Assembly: GCA_030544215.1 (NCBI GenBank)
Contig: JARZZO010000016.1
Span: 32,572,001 to 32,636,000 of the forward strand
Direction of reading: 5' to 3'
Origin: Zantedeschia hybrid cultivar
Lineage: Eukaryota > Streptophyta > Magnoliopsida > Alismatales > Araceae
DNA length: 64,000 bases
Position numbers and translations under genes: made by a program. The notes below the pieces were generated by a model, which searched no databases, was not told where the DNA came from, and saw only the letters and a list, made by a program, of their open reading frames with translations. Shown piece after piece: positions 10,996-24,066 of this stretch. Numbering within the stretch: the first letter of the stretch is position 1; every line of letters begins with the position of its first letter.

Positions 10996-11167
10996 TTTGC
11001 CCAAACAACAAGTGGCAACCCCTCCCCAGTCCTGAGATATATAAATTCTCAAGCCAAATTATTATATTCTACTGCGCCATACATTGTGATGGCTTTCATG
11101 ACATGTCAAATTTGCTGAACAAGTAGTGATTGGTGTTGTCCCATCACAAATTCATTGTCACTAATCG

Positions 11168-13903
11168 TGTAACGACCCGCCATCCTATGACCGGAGACCC
11201 GATCACTAAATGGATGTCGGCCCATTAACTACGGGTTCACACCCGGATCTCACACAACACATCTGGAGGAGTAAGTGCTAAACAAGGCTAAATATAACAA
11301 TCACATAGACTACAAAGGTATAACAAGTGCGCAGGAAGGAAGATAACAATGTCCGTATACAGTCCAACAATAATTACATGTCCAGCAATTAAAATAAGTA
11401 CAGGTAGAAGGAAAGTACAACAACATCGGGGCATACCCCGGAACAAAGACAGCTGTTGGTCCGCCCACCAAGAAGACACCACGCTTCCGCTCGCCACGAG
11501 GTCCACACCTGAAACCGCAGGGAGTGAGCCACACCAGAATTGGGCTCAGTAGGGATCATCCGATCCCCTGCCTCCCACTCACACACCCACAAGAGCAACA
11601 ACACAGATATATGGCAATTAAGTAAAACAGTAAACACAGCATCTAAATCTGATAAGAAACGTGCAATAAGCAGTGTAGCAAGAACAGTTTTAAGCAACCC
11701 AAAGAACCCAACACAGAGTCACGTCTCACAGCCAAAGTCCACGAAGCGACTAAACCACACTGTCGACCGAAGTCAAACGTCGCCTCCCAACACTACCACC
11801 ACTGCTCACGCCTGTCCACCCCTACAGTGTTCCGGGGCACAGTAGGGTGAGGCAGTGAGCCAAACTAGGACTAGCTGGAACCAGTGTACTGCCACTGCCA
11901 GCTACGTGTGCACACAAGCAGTCTAGACTACTGTCCTACCCACCGGATTGCCTCCACGCTAGGCCTCAGCGCTTCAGGAGGGCTCTGGGGACCGGCGAAC
12001 CCCCGTCAAGCCGAAGCTACAGGAACTACCCACAACCCTAACCTCCCGGGCTGCGTCAGGCCAAAGGGCTAAGGGTACCACTCGTAACCTTGATCAAAGG
12101 TCACATCAGGCCTAGTGGCTACAGGGGTAAAACAACTCCACAACCAGCTCCACAGCAAGAAACGCGCCGGAAGCTGCCACGACAAACAGGGAAACCCGAC
12201 CCGCTGAGGCCAAGCAGCAACCCCTCGGATAGCGCACCAGCTACTCCGGCCCGACGGGCTCAAGGTGGTTCTGCTTCCCTCAGCCAAAGGTAAACCACAA
12301 CATGTACCCCTCCTCCCACCGGTACGGCACAATGCCTCACAGACACCATGACCCTGTCCCCATCGATCCATGGTGACAAACGTAAACCACAGTCATTCCG
12401 ATCCACAGTTGTATAAGCACACACACACACAACATGATGTAATTCCACTCACACAGAACTCCTCAGTCTCAGTGTACAACGTAAAGCATGCATTTGAAAT
12501 CGTCCCACAGTGAAACACATGGTAAAACCAGCATGTATACAGTTCTGTCTTGAATCGCGTCGACCGAGGTCGACGCCATTCAAGCCCCACAGACAAGTTC
12601 ATTAAAAGCTAGATTATTCTTTGAAACGCGTCGTCATAGGGAGTCGCCCTTTAAAAAGCGTCCACGTTCACATACGCCATTCACACCGAAATTCCAGATT
12701 TACAGACCCTCATTCGGGGTGATTTCCTGCCTAAATGGCGTCATGATGGCCCGACGTCCTTCCGAAAGGCGTCGTCCATCCATGACGTCATTTAGCACCA
12801 GAACCCCTACTCGTAAAACCTCGAACAAGAAGGTTTCTGCCCTAAAAGGCGTCGTACTGCCCTGACGCCCTTCTGAAAGGCGTCGACCAGGCACGATGCC
12901 GTTTAGCGCCAGAAACCTGGTTCCCTGGTTCGAACTGAGGGTTTCTCCCTTAACCCCAAACACCCCGAAAAAGCTCCAAAACAAGAAGGGGAGGAATAAA
13001 AATTCAACCATCATACGCATGCTACGAATCCACGATCACAAGCACCGCCATTCCCACAAGAAAACCCCTAAACATGCTCATTCTAGCCCGAATACATCAT
13101 GTCACGCCAAGGAAAACACGAGCAACACATGCAAGGTTCGTCCCCCTACCGGTTCTTGAACTCCTCCAAGCTCCTCGCCGCCGACCCGCCGCACCGCAGA
13201 CCGCCGCCGGTACCCTCGAAGACGCCGCCACTCCGCCGGGACGTCGGCCGCTGTCCGGAGAAGGGAACGCCGCGAAGGAGGTGGTGGAGGTAGAGGTGAG
13301 AGGTAAGGAGGCTATGGAGTGATGGAAGAGGAAGAAGAGGAAGGGAAGGGAGGAAGGAGGGCGGAGGGAGCGGAGAGGGGCGAAGAGAGAGAGAGAAGGC
13401 GAAAATGAGGGAAAGAAGGGGAGGCTCGCGAGGTCAATCTGAATCCAGCTAAAACGCGTCGATCGAGGCAGACGCCTATCAGTCTGACAGGACAGCCGTA
13501 CTGACAGCGCTCTGAAACGCGTCGCTCACCGTGGACGCCGTTCAGACGATGTGACAGGCCGTACTGACGACGCTCTGGCGCCGTACCCTGACATCGCAGA
13601 TGTCACAGTCTGAATCGCGTCGACCAACATGGACGCCGTTCAGACGATGTGACCGGGGCCGTACTCTCGCGGCCCGAAACCCGCCCACGTGGCGCACACG
13701 TGGCACAACAACCTGCAAACCTAAATGGCGTCCACACACCCTGACGCCTTTTGAAAGGCGTCGAGCAGTGCTGACGCCTTTTGAAAGGCGTCGAGCAGTG
13801 CTGACGCCATTCAGCCAGGAATCTCAAGACCCCTCAGGGTTCAAACCAGGGGATCTGGCCCGAATCCGACCCGAAAACTGAACCCGAAACCTCAGTCCTT
13901 ACA
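11168..13903 (-). mobile_element. Solo LTR, 2736 bp, chromovirus (Tekay/Del)-like
   Basis: On the plus strand it begins TGTAACGACCC and ends CCTTACA, with the 5-bp duplication AATCG at 11163-11167 and 13904-13908. Read on the minus strand it begins TGTAAGGACTGAGG and ends GGGTCGTTACA, and has 'CTACTGAGCCCAATTC...GGCTCACTCCCTGCGGTTTCAGG' near its end, which fits Tekay/Del LTRs. No internal region lies beside it, so it arose by LTR-LTR recombination. A purine tract lies at about 13310-13425. It holds many 34-bp palindromes. Confidence 0.85.
12550..13814. repeat. 34-bp palindrome array in the solo LTR
   Basis: About twelve copies, including 12550-12583 and 13610-13643 (exactly 34 bp). Several adjoin or share arms: 12734 onwards, 12843 onwards and 13723-13814, where the unit with GTCGAGCAGTGCTGACGCC is repeated in tandem. 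The arms follow CTRAAxxGCGTC ... GACGCCnTTCAG. Confidence 0.85.
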
Positions 13904-14243
13904 AATCGTATGTTCTAGGGATGCATTATAGATCCGTCATCAATTGCATCACAAATAGTGGCTGTTGTTGTCCCGTCACAAATTTGTCGTCACTAATATG
14001 TGTTCCAAAGATCCGTCATAGATCCATCGTCGATTCTATCACAAATAGTGACTATCATTGTTCCATCGCAAATTTGCCATCACTAACCGTGTGTTTAAGA
14101 GATCCATCACAAATCCAACACAGATTCCATCTCAAATAGTGACTATTATTTTTCGTCACAAATTTCAAAAAGCCATTACAAATAGTGACAGAAGGTGTCC
14201 ATCACAAATCTACTGTCACTAAACCCTTGACTTCTTGTAATGA

Positions 14244-17107
14244 TTACGCGCAATAAGTTAAATGCCAATCAACATAATGAATTAATTACTATTTATTAAT
14301 TAACAAGAATGTATATATCTAACATTCTTCCATTTGAACTAAAGCCAATCACCTATATGTTTGATTTCCATCAGATCTAGGTGACACTCTATGACAACCT
14401 GAGATAAAAGCCTAGTCAGTGGATCTATCTATGTTATTTATAGATGGAACCCTTTCCATTATAATATCTCATGTGGATATGATCTCTCTAATCAGATAAA
14501 ATCATCTCAACATGTGCTTGGACTTCTAATGAGACATTGACTCTTTCGCTTGTGCAATCTCCCCATTATTTTTACACATAAATGGGACAAGATAAAAGAT
14601 GCTAGAAACTACTCCTAGATTGATGATAAACTTCTTTATCTACGCATCTTCCTTGACAACTTCAATAGCAGCAATGTACTTTACCTCTGTTGTCAAGTGT
14701 GTGATGGTTTCCTACTTCGAACTCTTCCAGCTCACTGCTCCTCCATTGAGGGTAAAGACGAATCTTGACATTAATTTGCTATCATCCAAGTTGGATTAGA
14801 ATTTCGATTTAATGTAACCTCACAGCCTCAAATCATCTCCTCTATATACTAAAAATACATCCTTAGTCCTTCTCAAGTACTTAAGGATACATTTCAGGCT
14901 CTCTTGGATCTACTGGATACTTGTCCTAATACTTAGAACATGCAATACATCAAACATAGTACATATCATGACATACATGATAGATCCTATCGTGGAAGCA
15001 TAAGGCACCCTACTCATGTGTGATCTCTTTTCAAGAGTTTTAGGGGACATCTCCTTAGTTAAATAAATTTCATGTCTCATCAAAATGAGACCTTTTAGAA
15101 TCTTTCATGCCAATTTTTTTGATAATTATGTCTATGTACATGGATTGGGTCAATTCCAGCATCCTGATCTATCTCTATAAATCTTTATCTCTAACACATA
15201 GGATGCTTCGCTGAAATCCTTCATAGTAAAGCTTTGGATAACCATACTTTTACCGACGATAACATCCATACGTCATTTCCAATGAGTATGATGTCATCAA
15301 CATAAGCACAAGGAATGTGATTTCACTCCCACTAGTTCCTGTACACATAGAGCTCATATGTATTCTTAATGAAATTATAAGATTTGATTGTCTCGTCAAA
15401 TCTTAGACTTCAACTTTAAAAAATTTGCTTTAACCTATAAATGGATCTCTAAAACTTATATACCTTTCCAAGATGTTCTTTACATGTAAACCCTTCAAGC
15501 TATATCATGTACACCTCTTCCTCAAAATTTCCATTGATGAAGGTTATTTCATTATCCATCTGTCAAATCTCATAATCATGATAGGTAGTTATGGCAAGAA
15601 GAATTATGATCGACTCAATTATGATAACTAGTGAGAAAGCCTTACTATAGTCAACTCCTTGTCTTTGACGATACCCTTTGTCTACTAACCTTACCTTATA
15701 AGTATCAGTCGGTCCATTTGCATTGATATTTCACTTGAAAATCCACTTGCAACCAATGCGTAAAATACCCTCAGGAAAGACCACCAAGTTCCAAACTTGG
15801 TTGGAGTATATGAACTGCATTTTAGAATTCATGGTCTCTTGCCATTCAAAAAGTCAAGGCTATTAATAGCCTCCTAATAAGTCTTAGGATCATCTATTGT
15901 AGACTTTTGCCATCTTTGATATATCTTACATATCTATCTAGCTGTCTGGGCACTCTAGAAGATCGTGTCTGAATAGACTTTACAGGTAATAGATCATCTG
16001 AGATTCTAATGTTAATTTGTGTACGTGAAACTTCTTCTAATTCTATTTTGCTCCCACTATCTTTTCCAAGTATGTATTCCTCTTCAAAGAAGATAACTTT
16101 TTTTAGTGACAAATATCTTTTGATCGCTGAGATGATAGAAATAATATCCAAGTGTCTCCTTCGAATATCCCACAAATCTACACTTCTCTATCTTTGATTC
16201 CACCTTACCTAAATCATGTCTCTTCACATGGATAGGACATCTCCAGATTGTATATACTTAAAGTAAGATTTCTTTCCTCTCCATACCTCATATGAAGTGA
16301 TAGACACTGACTTACATGAAACCTTGTTCAAAAGATAGGTGGTTGATTCCAATATATGACCCCACAAGGAATATGAAGTTTGGTAAAAATCATCATGGAT
16401 CACACTATATCCAATAAAATGTGATTCCTCCTTTTAGATATACCATTCAGTTGTGGTATATAAGGAGAAGTCCAATGAAAGAGGATATTATTATCTTTAA
16501 GGAATTGTATAAATTTTAAACTCAGGGACTCATCTTCTCGATCAGATCGAAGAGTTTTGATACGCTTTCCAGTCTATTTCTTCATTTCATTCTTGAACTC
16601 CTTACTCAAAGACTTTTGACTTGTACTTCATTAAGTAGATATAGTCATACTAAGAGAAGTCATCAGTTAAAGAAAGATGGAGGCTTAGTAACCACCTCTG
16701 ACCTGAGTAGACATTAGACCACATATATCAGTATATATTAGTTCCAATAAGCCTTGGCTCTCTCTCTATATCCAATAAATGAAGAATTAGTCATCTTTCT
16801 TATGAGATAGAATTCACATGTTGTATGTAATTCATAATCAAATTATTATGCCTTACACCTTTACAACCTATTAATGAATTCAATTAATTTAAGTTTGACT
16901 AATTAATTAATTATAAGATCTCATTCGTGAGTTTAACTAATTTGATATAGTTCAATTAACCCAATTATGAAAGTCATTAGCCCAGTGATACTATCTAAGA
17001 ATATCCTACTAACTTAGTTAAAATTTTGGGTTCGAATGCAATAAATAGCCGTTTAACAAAATAGTGATTACTTTCTGTAGAAATTTAATATTGAACCACA
17101 GTTGGCA
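14244..17107 (-). mobile_element. Decayed Copia retrotransposon, minus strand
   Basis: The minus strand gives broken frames matching the Copia at 39748-63491 in the expected order: RNase H (14599-14799 region), RT (around 15400-15800), 'FFEEEYILGKDSGS ... RSSRVPRQLDRYV' (15894-16175), 'ESTTYLLNKVSCKSVSITSYE' and integrase core pieces up to about 16850. At 14321-14340 the reverse complement of the polypurine tract and LTR edge (AACATTCTTCCATTTGAACT) is recognisable. At about 17090-17107 a degenerate primer-binding site abuts TGTTGG, a possible LTR edge. The gag and protease part is missing, and stops and frameshifts are everywhere. Confidence 0.72.
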
Positions 17108-19419
17108 CTGTTGGAAATAAGAAAAAAATATATATAGCTTTATAAAAGGCCATTTTTTGTAATTTAGATATTTTAAGGATAAAAAAATATCAATGATCAG
17201 TTATATAAAGGGTTGCCAATAGAAAATAAGTCCTAATAGGACTAGGATTCGAATTAGGAAAGAAGAAAAAGTGTAATTAAAGTTATTACGACCAGAAAAG
17301 TTTTGAAAGAGATCTTTGAGTTAGATTAAAAGTATAACACAATAAATTTAAATATGTTCAAGATTCTAATTTATGAGTAGAAAGTCATAATTGGAATCTT
17401 ACTCGAACTAGGATTCTGTGTATATTTTATTTAACACAGTCTTAGTATTGTAAGCATAACTTCGTATAAGCAATTTCAAATTAAATAAGATAACATCCAT
17501 TAAAAAGATAACTCAAAATGCTAGAATTTTAATCAAAACCATAGTTTTAAAATAAGTTTGCTAATTCAATTTTAGATGTCTTTAGACATGAACAAAATTT
17601 ACCAGAAATCTAGGTGAGTTATATTTTGAGTTGGAAGCTAATCTATGAAGGAAAGGTCTCTCTAAGGCAACTCCGACCAGGAAAGGGTAAGAAGAACTTA
17701 ACAATGATTAGAAGAGAAAAAAATACTATTTATAACCATCTAAATTGGTGCACCCCATACCCTAGACACGACTTCGCTTGAAGAAGTTAGTTTTCATGTT
17801 ATTTTTAAGAGAAAGAGAGAGAGAAGACTACTAGCTACAAGGGGATGCTTCTTCAATGTGAGAAAGCTCTTCCGAGACCTTAGAAACTCTGAAGAGGAGT
17901 TTAGAAGGGCTAGAGGTCCTACAACTTTCTTGGAAGAACTCTAGAAACTACTGAAAAATGATCTTTCTTCAAGAGGTAAGCGGATAACTTTATATGTGAT
18001 CTATTTTTTGCTAAAAATTATATTATTTTTATTTTATTTTTAAAATAATTAATTTCTAAGAACTTGATCTATATGCTTATTTCATGATCATCAAATTTTA
18101 TATTTTTATGATTATATTTACTATTTATTCCATGATTATTCTCTCAACATATCTAATATGTTCATTCAGCTTATTTTGTTTTCAACTATGATCACCTGAA
18201 TTGTAGATATTTATTTTCCTTTGTTCGATGTCTTATTGGCCTATAATTTTGTCAAAAGTCTTTTAAAATTTATAATTTTAAATTTAGTTGATATTTCTTT
18301 CATAATTTTCTTGTCATACTATACAATATGTCCCGACAATTTTAAAATCTTAATTTATAAATCTTCTATCTCTCTCGATTCATATCCAAATCATACCAAA
18401 TTTTATCGAGACCTCTGTTATATTGTGTTTGACTTCTCTGCAAAGTTTGAGAATTTTATAATCCTATTTTATATTTATTTTATCGTCTGTTTTAAGTTGG
18501 AATTCCATTAAAGTAAGATTTTTGAAAACGAGAGTCCAAAATCATATCAAATCAACCCAAAAAATCATGAAACTTTGCCAAAACTTCTAATATTATATTA
18601 TGAGACTATTAACCATGTTTGATTACATTTTGAACCTATTTGATACTTATCTTGATTATTTTTGCCATTTTCTGTCCTAAAATTTAATATCCATGTGGGA
18701 AAATGAGATTAATTTTAATTTTTAAAAAAAATTAATCATATCTTCAAAAATATATTTTGACCTTGTCAAATCAATTAACTTGATTTGTACTTTTAGATCA
18801 TAATACACTTTATTATGGCACTATAGATGGCTCTGTATAGATAAAGAATACTAATCTGTTCTACTCAGTTTGACTATTAAACTCCTATGAACTTACATAT
18901 CTAATATATTTAAAATATGTGCAATCTAAATATATAAAATATATGTGCATGGACAACGCCACTATGGGAGAGTTTTGGACATGCCCTATAAGTATTCATA
19001 GGGTAGGTCAAAACCCATGGCCAATAGATAAACGGATGGGGTATCCGTGGTTCTACGCAGTAGCCAAGACTTTTATGCCGCTTGCTTAAGTGCATTAGCA
19101 TTTGTGTAGATTACTCTTTATATTATGATTAGATATATATTCGATGTGTTTAAAGTGAAAATATGATAATTAATATTGTTTTAAGATGTGATGACTCAAT
19201 CTGACTTATAATATGAAATTTGATCTGATCTTCTATGCTCATATGCTATCTAAATCACTTATTTGATCAGCTATGTTCTTTATTGATTAGGTATCCATGT
19301 CATCGTTTGATTAATTTATTAATTAGCCTTTGTTTCTCTTTCAATTTGATATTCATCTCTAATTCTGATTAGCCTTTTTATTCATAATCTTATGACCATG
19401 CTATAATTTATGTTATATG
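17108..19419. other. AT-rich transposon-derived sequence, not resolved
   Basis: It may begin with the second LTR of the decayed Copia (TGTTGGAAATAAG at 17108), but I cannot match its far edge. Around 18940-19090 a higher-complexity block (CTATGGGAGAGTTTTGGAC...) has a retrotransposon look. No reliable coding region. Confidence 0.35.
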
Positions 19420-21000
19420 TGTTAGTTTTTGGGTGTCCTACAGACTAATTATGGGCCGTGTAGACTCAATGTGTTGTACAATCTTGTTCAATATATTTAA
19501 GTGGTATTTAGAACATAAACTTGTAATATATAGATTGCTTTGTGTTGTCCCTAGGATATGTGGTTGTAAAGTCAATTTCAAGGTGGGATCTCGAATGTGT
19601 GTTTGACTATACATGGACGCATACCTTAAACTGTTCTTGATTGGAGAGTAATCACTCTAGGACATTGATTACTTGTAAATCAGCGCACATGATGTGTAAA
19701 TGACCAATCTCACGGTCATAGGTACGGGACACCGACACATATGTGTGGGTGTTCATCCTGAGAGAATGTTCATTGAATTGATCCACTGATGGATCTTCAG
19801 ATGGTTAATTATACCTAATGTCGACTGAAGATCCATTTGTCTCAGTAGTATTGTTGATCCTTTGACCTGAGATATTAATGAGGTCTTGCGTGAGGACTAA
19901 TGTTGTTTAATGTTTGGTTAAGTGACTTTAACCATAAGTCATGAAATACCGAATTATTAGCCACATCGGAAGACATGCGAAGACCGTTAATGGTCAAGAA
20001 GGGATCGCTCACTGTCAGGTATATCACAGACAGTTAATGAGTCATGACATAGACGCTCCACTAAATCCCTGGCTATAGTGGTATCAGTTCGTTTGGAACA
20101 AACGTGAAATTATTATGGAGATCATGGCCAAACGACATGATCACCAGTAGTTTGACGAAACCATACCACACGATCGGATCGGACTCATAGAATGAGCGAG
20201 AGATTATAGCGATACGGTAACTGATGACTTACAGGTGCCACACAGGGTGAAGATGAACTCGGCATCCTCTGGGATCACGTGGATTTGCTTAACCTAACGT
20301 GATCAAAAAGGTCAGGAACAAATTAAACGGTTATTGGGAATAATCAGTTTAATTTACTTCTAATTAGATTAGAAGTTAATAGATCTTTAAACCAGAGTGA
20401 TAATAGGCCTAAAGGATCACACACAAATAACTCTTGCTGAACGGAATATTATTATATGGAAAAATATACTAAAGCATTAAATTCTTTTAGGAAAGGAATT
20501 TATAAATGGCTTAAAAGTATATATACAATAATATAAAGGATATATATATAATATATATATTATTAGACTTATTTGATAAATAAACTAATAATAATATATT
20601 GATATATAAAATGTCATTGGGTTAATGTTTAATCGCAGTTACTTTTAGCCGAGGCGGTTAAATGACGGGATTGGCTAAAATGGCAGTTCAAGCTGCCGCC
20701 TTTAAATCCTTTATAAACCCATATTCTCCAACCCGCAGAGGCTAATGCTTTAATCAACCATACCATACCTGGCCGTCAAGTGGTTTTAGTTGGAAGAATA
20801 GGATTCTTCTTAGAAGCTTTGAGGCAAGGGATTGTATTGTGCGGGTTTTGGAGAAGAAGAAAATTCCGTTGCTGCGAGATTCATGTGGATCTGCTCTAGA
20901 GGCCGGACGTTTGTACGGCTTAAAGCTTCGTGGGAAATTATTTTGTTTTATGTTCTTCCTCTTCTGTGATTTCTCGGAGGGTTTACGACCGAACCCAACA
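19420..21000 (+). mobile_element. Copia solo LTR, 1581 bp
   Basis: It begins TGTTAGTTTTTGG and ends GACCGAACCCAACA, the same edge motifs as the Copia LTRs at 39748 and 61952 (TGTTAG...GAACCCAACA). The flanks are ATATG (19415-19419) and CTATG (21001-21005), a 4-of-5 target duplication. Near its end 'CTCTAGAGGCCGGACGTTTG' parallels 'CGCTAGAGGCCGGGCGCTTG' of the other Copia LTR, so they are related families. There is no internal region. Confidence 0.78.
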
Positions 21001-21802
21001 CTATGAATATGCAATTAAGTTAATATGCTACTACCCATGTGAGATTTGATTTGTACTATGTGAACCTCTTATAGATAGAGGTTATTTGTTCGAATTATGA
21101 TATGAAACATGAAATTTGATATTCTAACATCGTAATTTGACCATATGATTATCTTCTTTCAGATCTTATTATTTGTATTAGAAAATATTTGTATGATAAT
21201 ATTTGACAAATATAACATGCTTCGTATCATTTCCTTTTTGTATTATACGTAGAATTTGATCTGATTGTTATACTTAATATGATTATATAATGCGATTCGT
21301 AAAATCATGTGGATGGTTTGAAACGTATTGAGTAGTGGACTCGTAAATCTGATCAAATATTTTTCAAGAAGAACCAATTCAGGATCTAACTAGGTTGGAG
21401 TCAAGCATGTTCGACCTGTGAAGAGCTTTTGGTCAATCTAGTTAGTTAAAAATTTACTTTCTAATTTAAGAATTGACGTAATAGAATTGACTATGAGAGA
21501 TTGGATGTAATTTTTTTTATTTAATGATATTGAGAGTTGAGATACTATTTGATGAATATTAATAATTGTAGAGTTTGGTATATGCCTATTTATTTAGACT
21601 ATGTAATAGTAATGACATTTATTTAAATTGCTTTATAGTTTGTTTATTTTTCATATCCATTTGTTAAGTCGATGTTACGTACTCGCAATCTTATGTGAGC
21701 TAACCTACATGTCATAGGCATGTAGGATTCAAACATTCTTTCTTTCTTTTAAAAGACTTGTGAATATTCATCACATGGCATGCCACCACAAGAAGATATA
21801 AA
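21001..21802. other. No gene recognised
   Basis: AT-rich sequence that probably continues the element into which the solo LTR inserted. Nothing else is supported. Confidence 0.4.
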
Positions 21803-21991
21803 TCATTGATTAATATTATATATACTAATCAATTCATTTTCAAAATAAATAGAACAACTATTATTCTTAGTAGTCAATGAATAATGAATTTTATCTAAGT
21901 AAAAATTTGAAATTATGTTCTTGATAATAGATAGAATAACATAACAATTATTTAGCTCCATAATGCCTCCTATGGGCATCTTGAGGTTCAC
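21803..21991 (-). pseudogene. Copia pol fragment (protease to pre-integrase region)
   Basis: The minus-strand frame gives 'NNCYVILSIIKNIISNFYLDKI' and 'NNSCSIYFENELIS', matching 'EDCYYVSSIIKNIISVSCLDKI' and 'NISCSIYYGNKSIAS' of the Copia at 44448. It is an isolated, decayed piece. Confidence 0.7.
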
Positions 21992-22489
21992 TATCCCTAC
22001 AGTAATAGCTGCAAGTTTTGTTCTATTCCAAGATTGAACTCTCTAATAAGATTCACAAGAACTTGGGTATCTATTTGGATAAATCTTGGCGCACCTAAGA
22101 CTATCAAGAAGAGCCCTGCATTCTACAACCAAAGAAGATGAAGCATGGTAAAGGTGTGTTAAAGACAAGAGCACATTACCATTCACATCCCTTATAACGC
22201 CATCCTCACCAGAAATATCAGATAAAGATCTACAAGCACCATCTCAATTGGGAACATATCCTATTGATGGCTTTTGCCAATGGACAATTTTAAAAGGTAT
22301 ATCCCTGTGAAATAGGAATTTGCAATCTAAGATTTAAAGAAACCTATTCTAAGGATGGGCACAGACCTTATAAATGAGATCTAAAAAATCCTTGATCATT
22401 TTGAAAATTTGTGTGTCAACAGACCATCATTATGCTTTCTAGCATTTCTTTCCTTCCAAACAAACCAGCAAACATAGGTAGAAATGATA

Positions 22490-22643
22490 AAGGGCATACC
22501 AAGTGTACTGAGACTCCCACCATTTGTGGGGTATGGGGAAGAGACGATGTACGCAGTCTTACCCCTATTAAGTAGAGAGGTTGTTTCCTTAATTCGGAGG
22601 TCACAAACGGGGCAACTTAACCGTTGCTGCAGGTCCGCCCTTC
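22490..22643 (-). mobile_element. tRNA-derived SINE (Au-like), inserted in the LINE
   Basis: The flanking 16-bp repeats at 22474-22489 and 22644-22659 (ATAGGTAGAAATGATA, one mismatch) are a target-site duplication. The body contains GATGTACGCAGTCTTACCCC and GAGAGGTTGTTTCC, hallmark blocks of plant Au-type SINEs, and on the minus strand starts AAGGGCGGACCTGCAGCAAC, which resembles a tRNA-like A-box head. The B box is degenerate. Confidence 0.78.
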
Positions 22644-23769
22644 ATAGGTAAAAATGATAGAATAAGATCCAAATCTATCTCTTGAGAAGTGTGGCTTTGC
22701 CAAGACTAAAATAAATTTCTCACTTAAGAGCGACCACCCAAGGTTACCCTCAATAACCATCCAAATATAACTAGCAATATCACTATGAAGAAAAACATGT
22801 GCAATAGATTCTGGGGAGGGACTTTGACAACAATAACATCTGGAACAAACACTGATATCAAGATTCTAAACCCTATCATCTGTGGGCAGCCTACTAAGAA
22901 AATTCCCCAATCCAAAAAAGACATTTAGTTAGATAATTAACATGCCAAATTTTATAAATAACTTAATTTCTAGCAACCCGATTCCTCAAAGTCTCCCAAG
23001 CTGAAAAAGTTGAAAACACCCAAGTTGAACTGGGCCACCAAATCAAGCTATCATCACCATGGATGAAATTAGCATGCAAACTAGCAATTTTATCATGTAG
23101 ATGATGAGGTAGCAAATTAAAACCTACAATTGACCGAAGCCCATTGTCAAAAGCGACTTGATGCCAACATTCTTAGAAGTAATTGAATTTCACTCCTCTT
23201 TAGTTATTAGAGAACACAAGGCACCCCAACTAGTCCACAGATCATTCCAAAAGCTACTAGCACCGTAGCTAATATGGCATGAAACATGCTCATAAAACAC
23301 ATCCCAAACAGAAAGCATAGCTGCAAAAGAGTGTCTGAAGTGAAGGGTTTTGTGAATGAATAAAAAATTCTCCTTATACAAATATTTAGCTTTCACATAG
23401 TAACAACAAATAGAGTTTGTCATTAAGCAACCTCCTGGAAAGTTTAAGTTTAAAAGCTTCCACCAAATCTGATATGTGGCACACACCCAGACCACCTTCA
23501 AGGGGCAAATATATTCTACTCCAAGACACCCAATGATAATCATTTTTCTAAGAAGTTGATCCCCAAAAGAAATCTGAATTTTTTTTTCCCAATTCTGTTA
23601 ATAATATGAGTTGTAGGAAACAAAGAGGAGAATAAGTATTTTGGTAATGAGAAGAGGACATGCCTGATAAGAATTAGTTGCCACCAAAAGATAAGTAGAC
23701 AGAATTCCAACTCAACAATTTTTTGCGGATACTATTGATGAGTCCTTGGAATAAGTTGGCTTTATGTTT

Positions 23770-24030
23770 ACCATAAAATCATGAGCATGTTGTGACGTGC
23801 AACGATTCTGGAGGTTGGTGAATATCGTCTGTGTGGTACGTACATATCTTGCAGCTTCTGGTGTATTCAATGCAGTTGTCATGGTTGGCCAGTAATATCC
23901 TAGTATTTTGAACTGTATTTATCACTTGGGACCCGTTTAGTTCGGTCTTCGGGTAGGTTCGAACCCCGTTTTTCCCACCCGACCCATTTTGTCTTCACTG
24001 GAAACTATCCGGTGTAGCATTATAATAATA

Positions 24031-24064
<34 letters not shown>
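23770..24064 (+). mobile_element. Poly(A)-tailed retroposon inserted in the LINE
   Basis: The insert ends with (ATA)n and about 32 As (24033-24064). A possible short duplication CTTATGTTT/CTTTATGTTT flanks it. Inside is GGTAGGTTCGAACCCCG, which resembles a pol III B box. The origin is not recognised. Confidence 0.45.

Positions 24065-24066
<2 letters not shown>

Larger units (their letters stand above)
11040..14243 (-). mobile_element. CACTA-type DNA transposon end, split by a solo LTR
   Basis: Subterminal repeats of the form 'CGTCACTAAT..GTGTTCCAAAGATCCGTCATAGATCC' and 'ATCACAAATAGTGxCT' occupy about 11100-11167 and 13904-14243. The right end TTCTTGTAATG is one base off the CACTA inverted terminal repeat (TTCTTGTAGTG). 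Removing the solo LTR and one AATCG copy rejoins a normal repeat unit. The left terminus is not recognised. No transposase is visible, so this is a remnant or non-autonomous copy. Confidence 0.55.

Noticed and set aside
17020..17040. GGGTTCGAATGC as a tRNA gene
   Set aside because: No cloverleaf can be drawn around it; it lies in the leader of a decayed Copia.
23940..23985. tRNA-like stretch GGTAGGTTCGAACCCCG
   Set aside because: Only a B-box-like piece; no acceptor or anticodon stem. It is part of a poly(A)-tailed retroposon.
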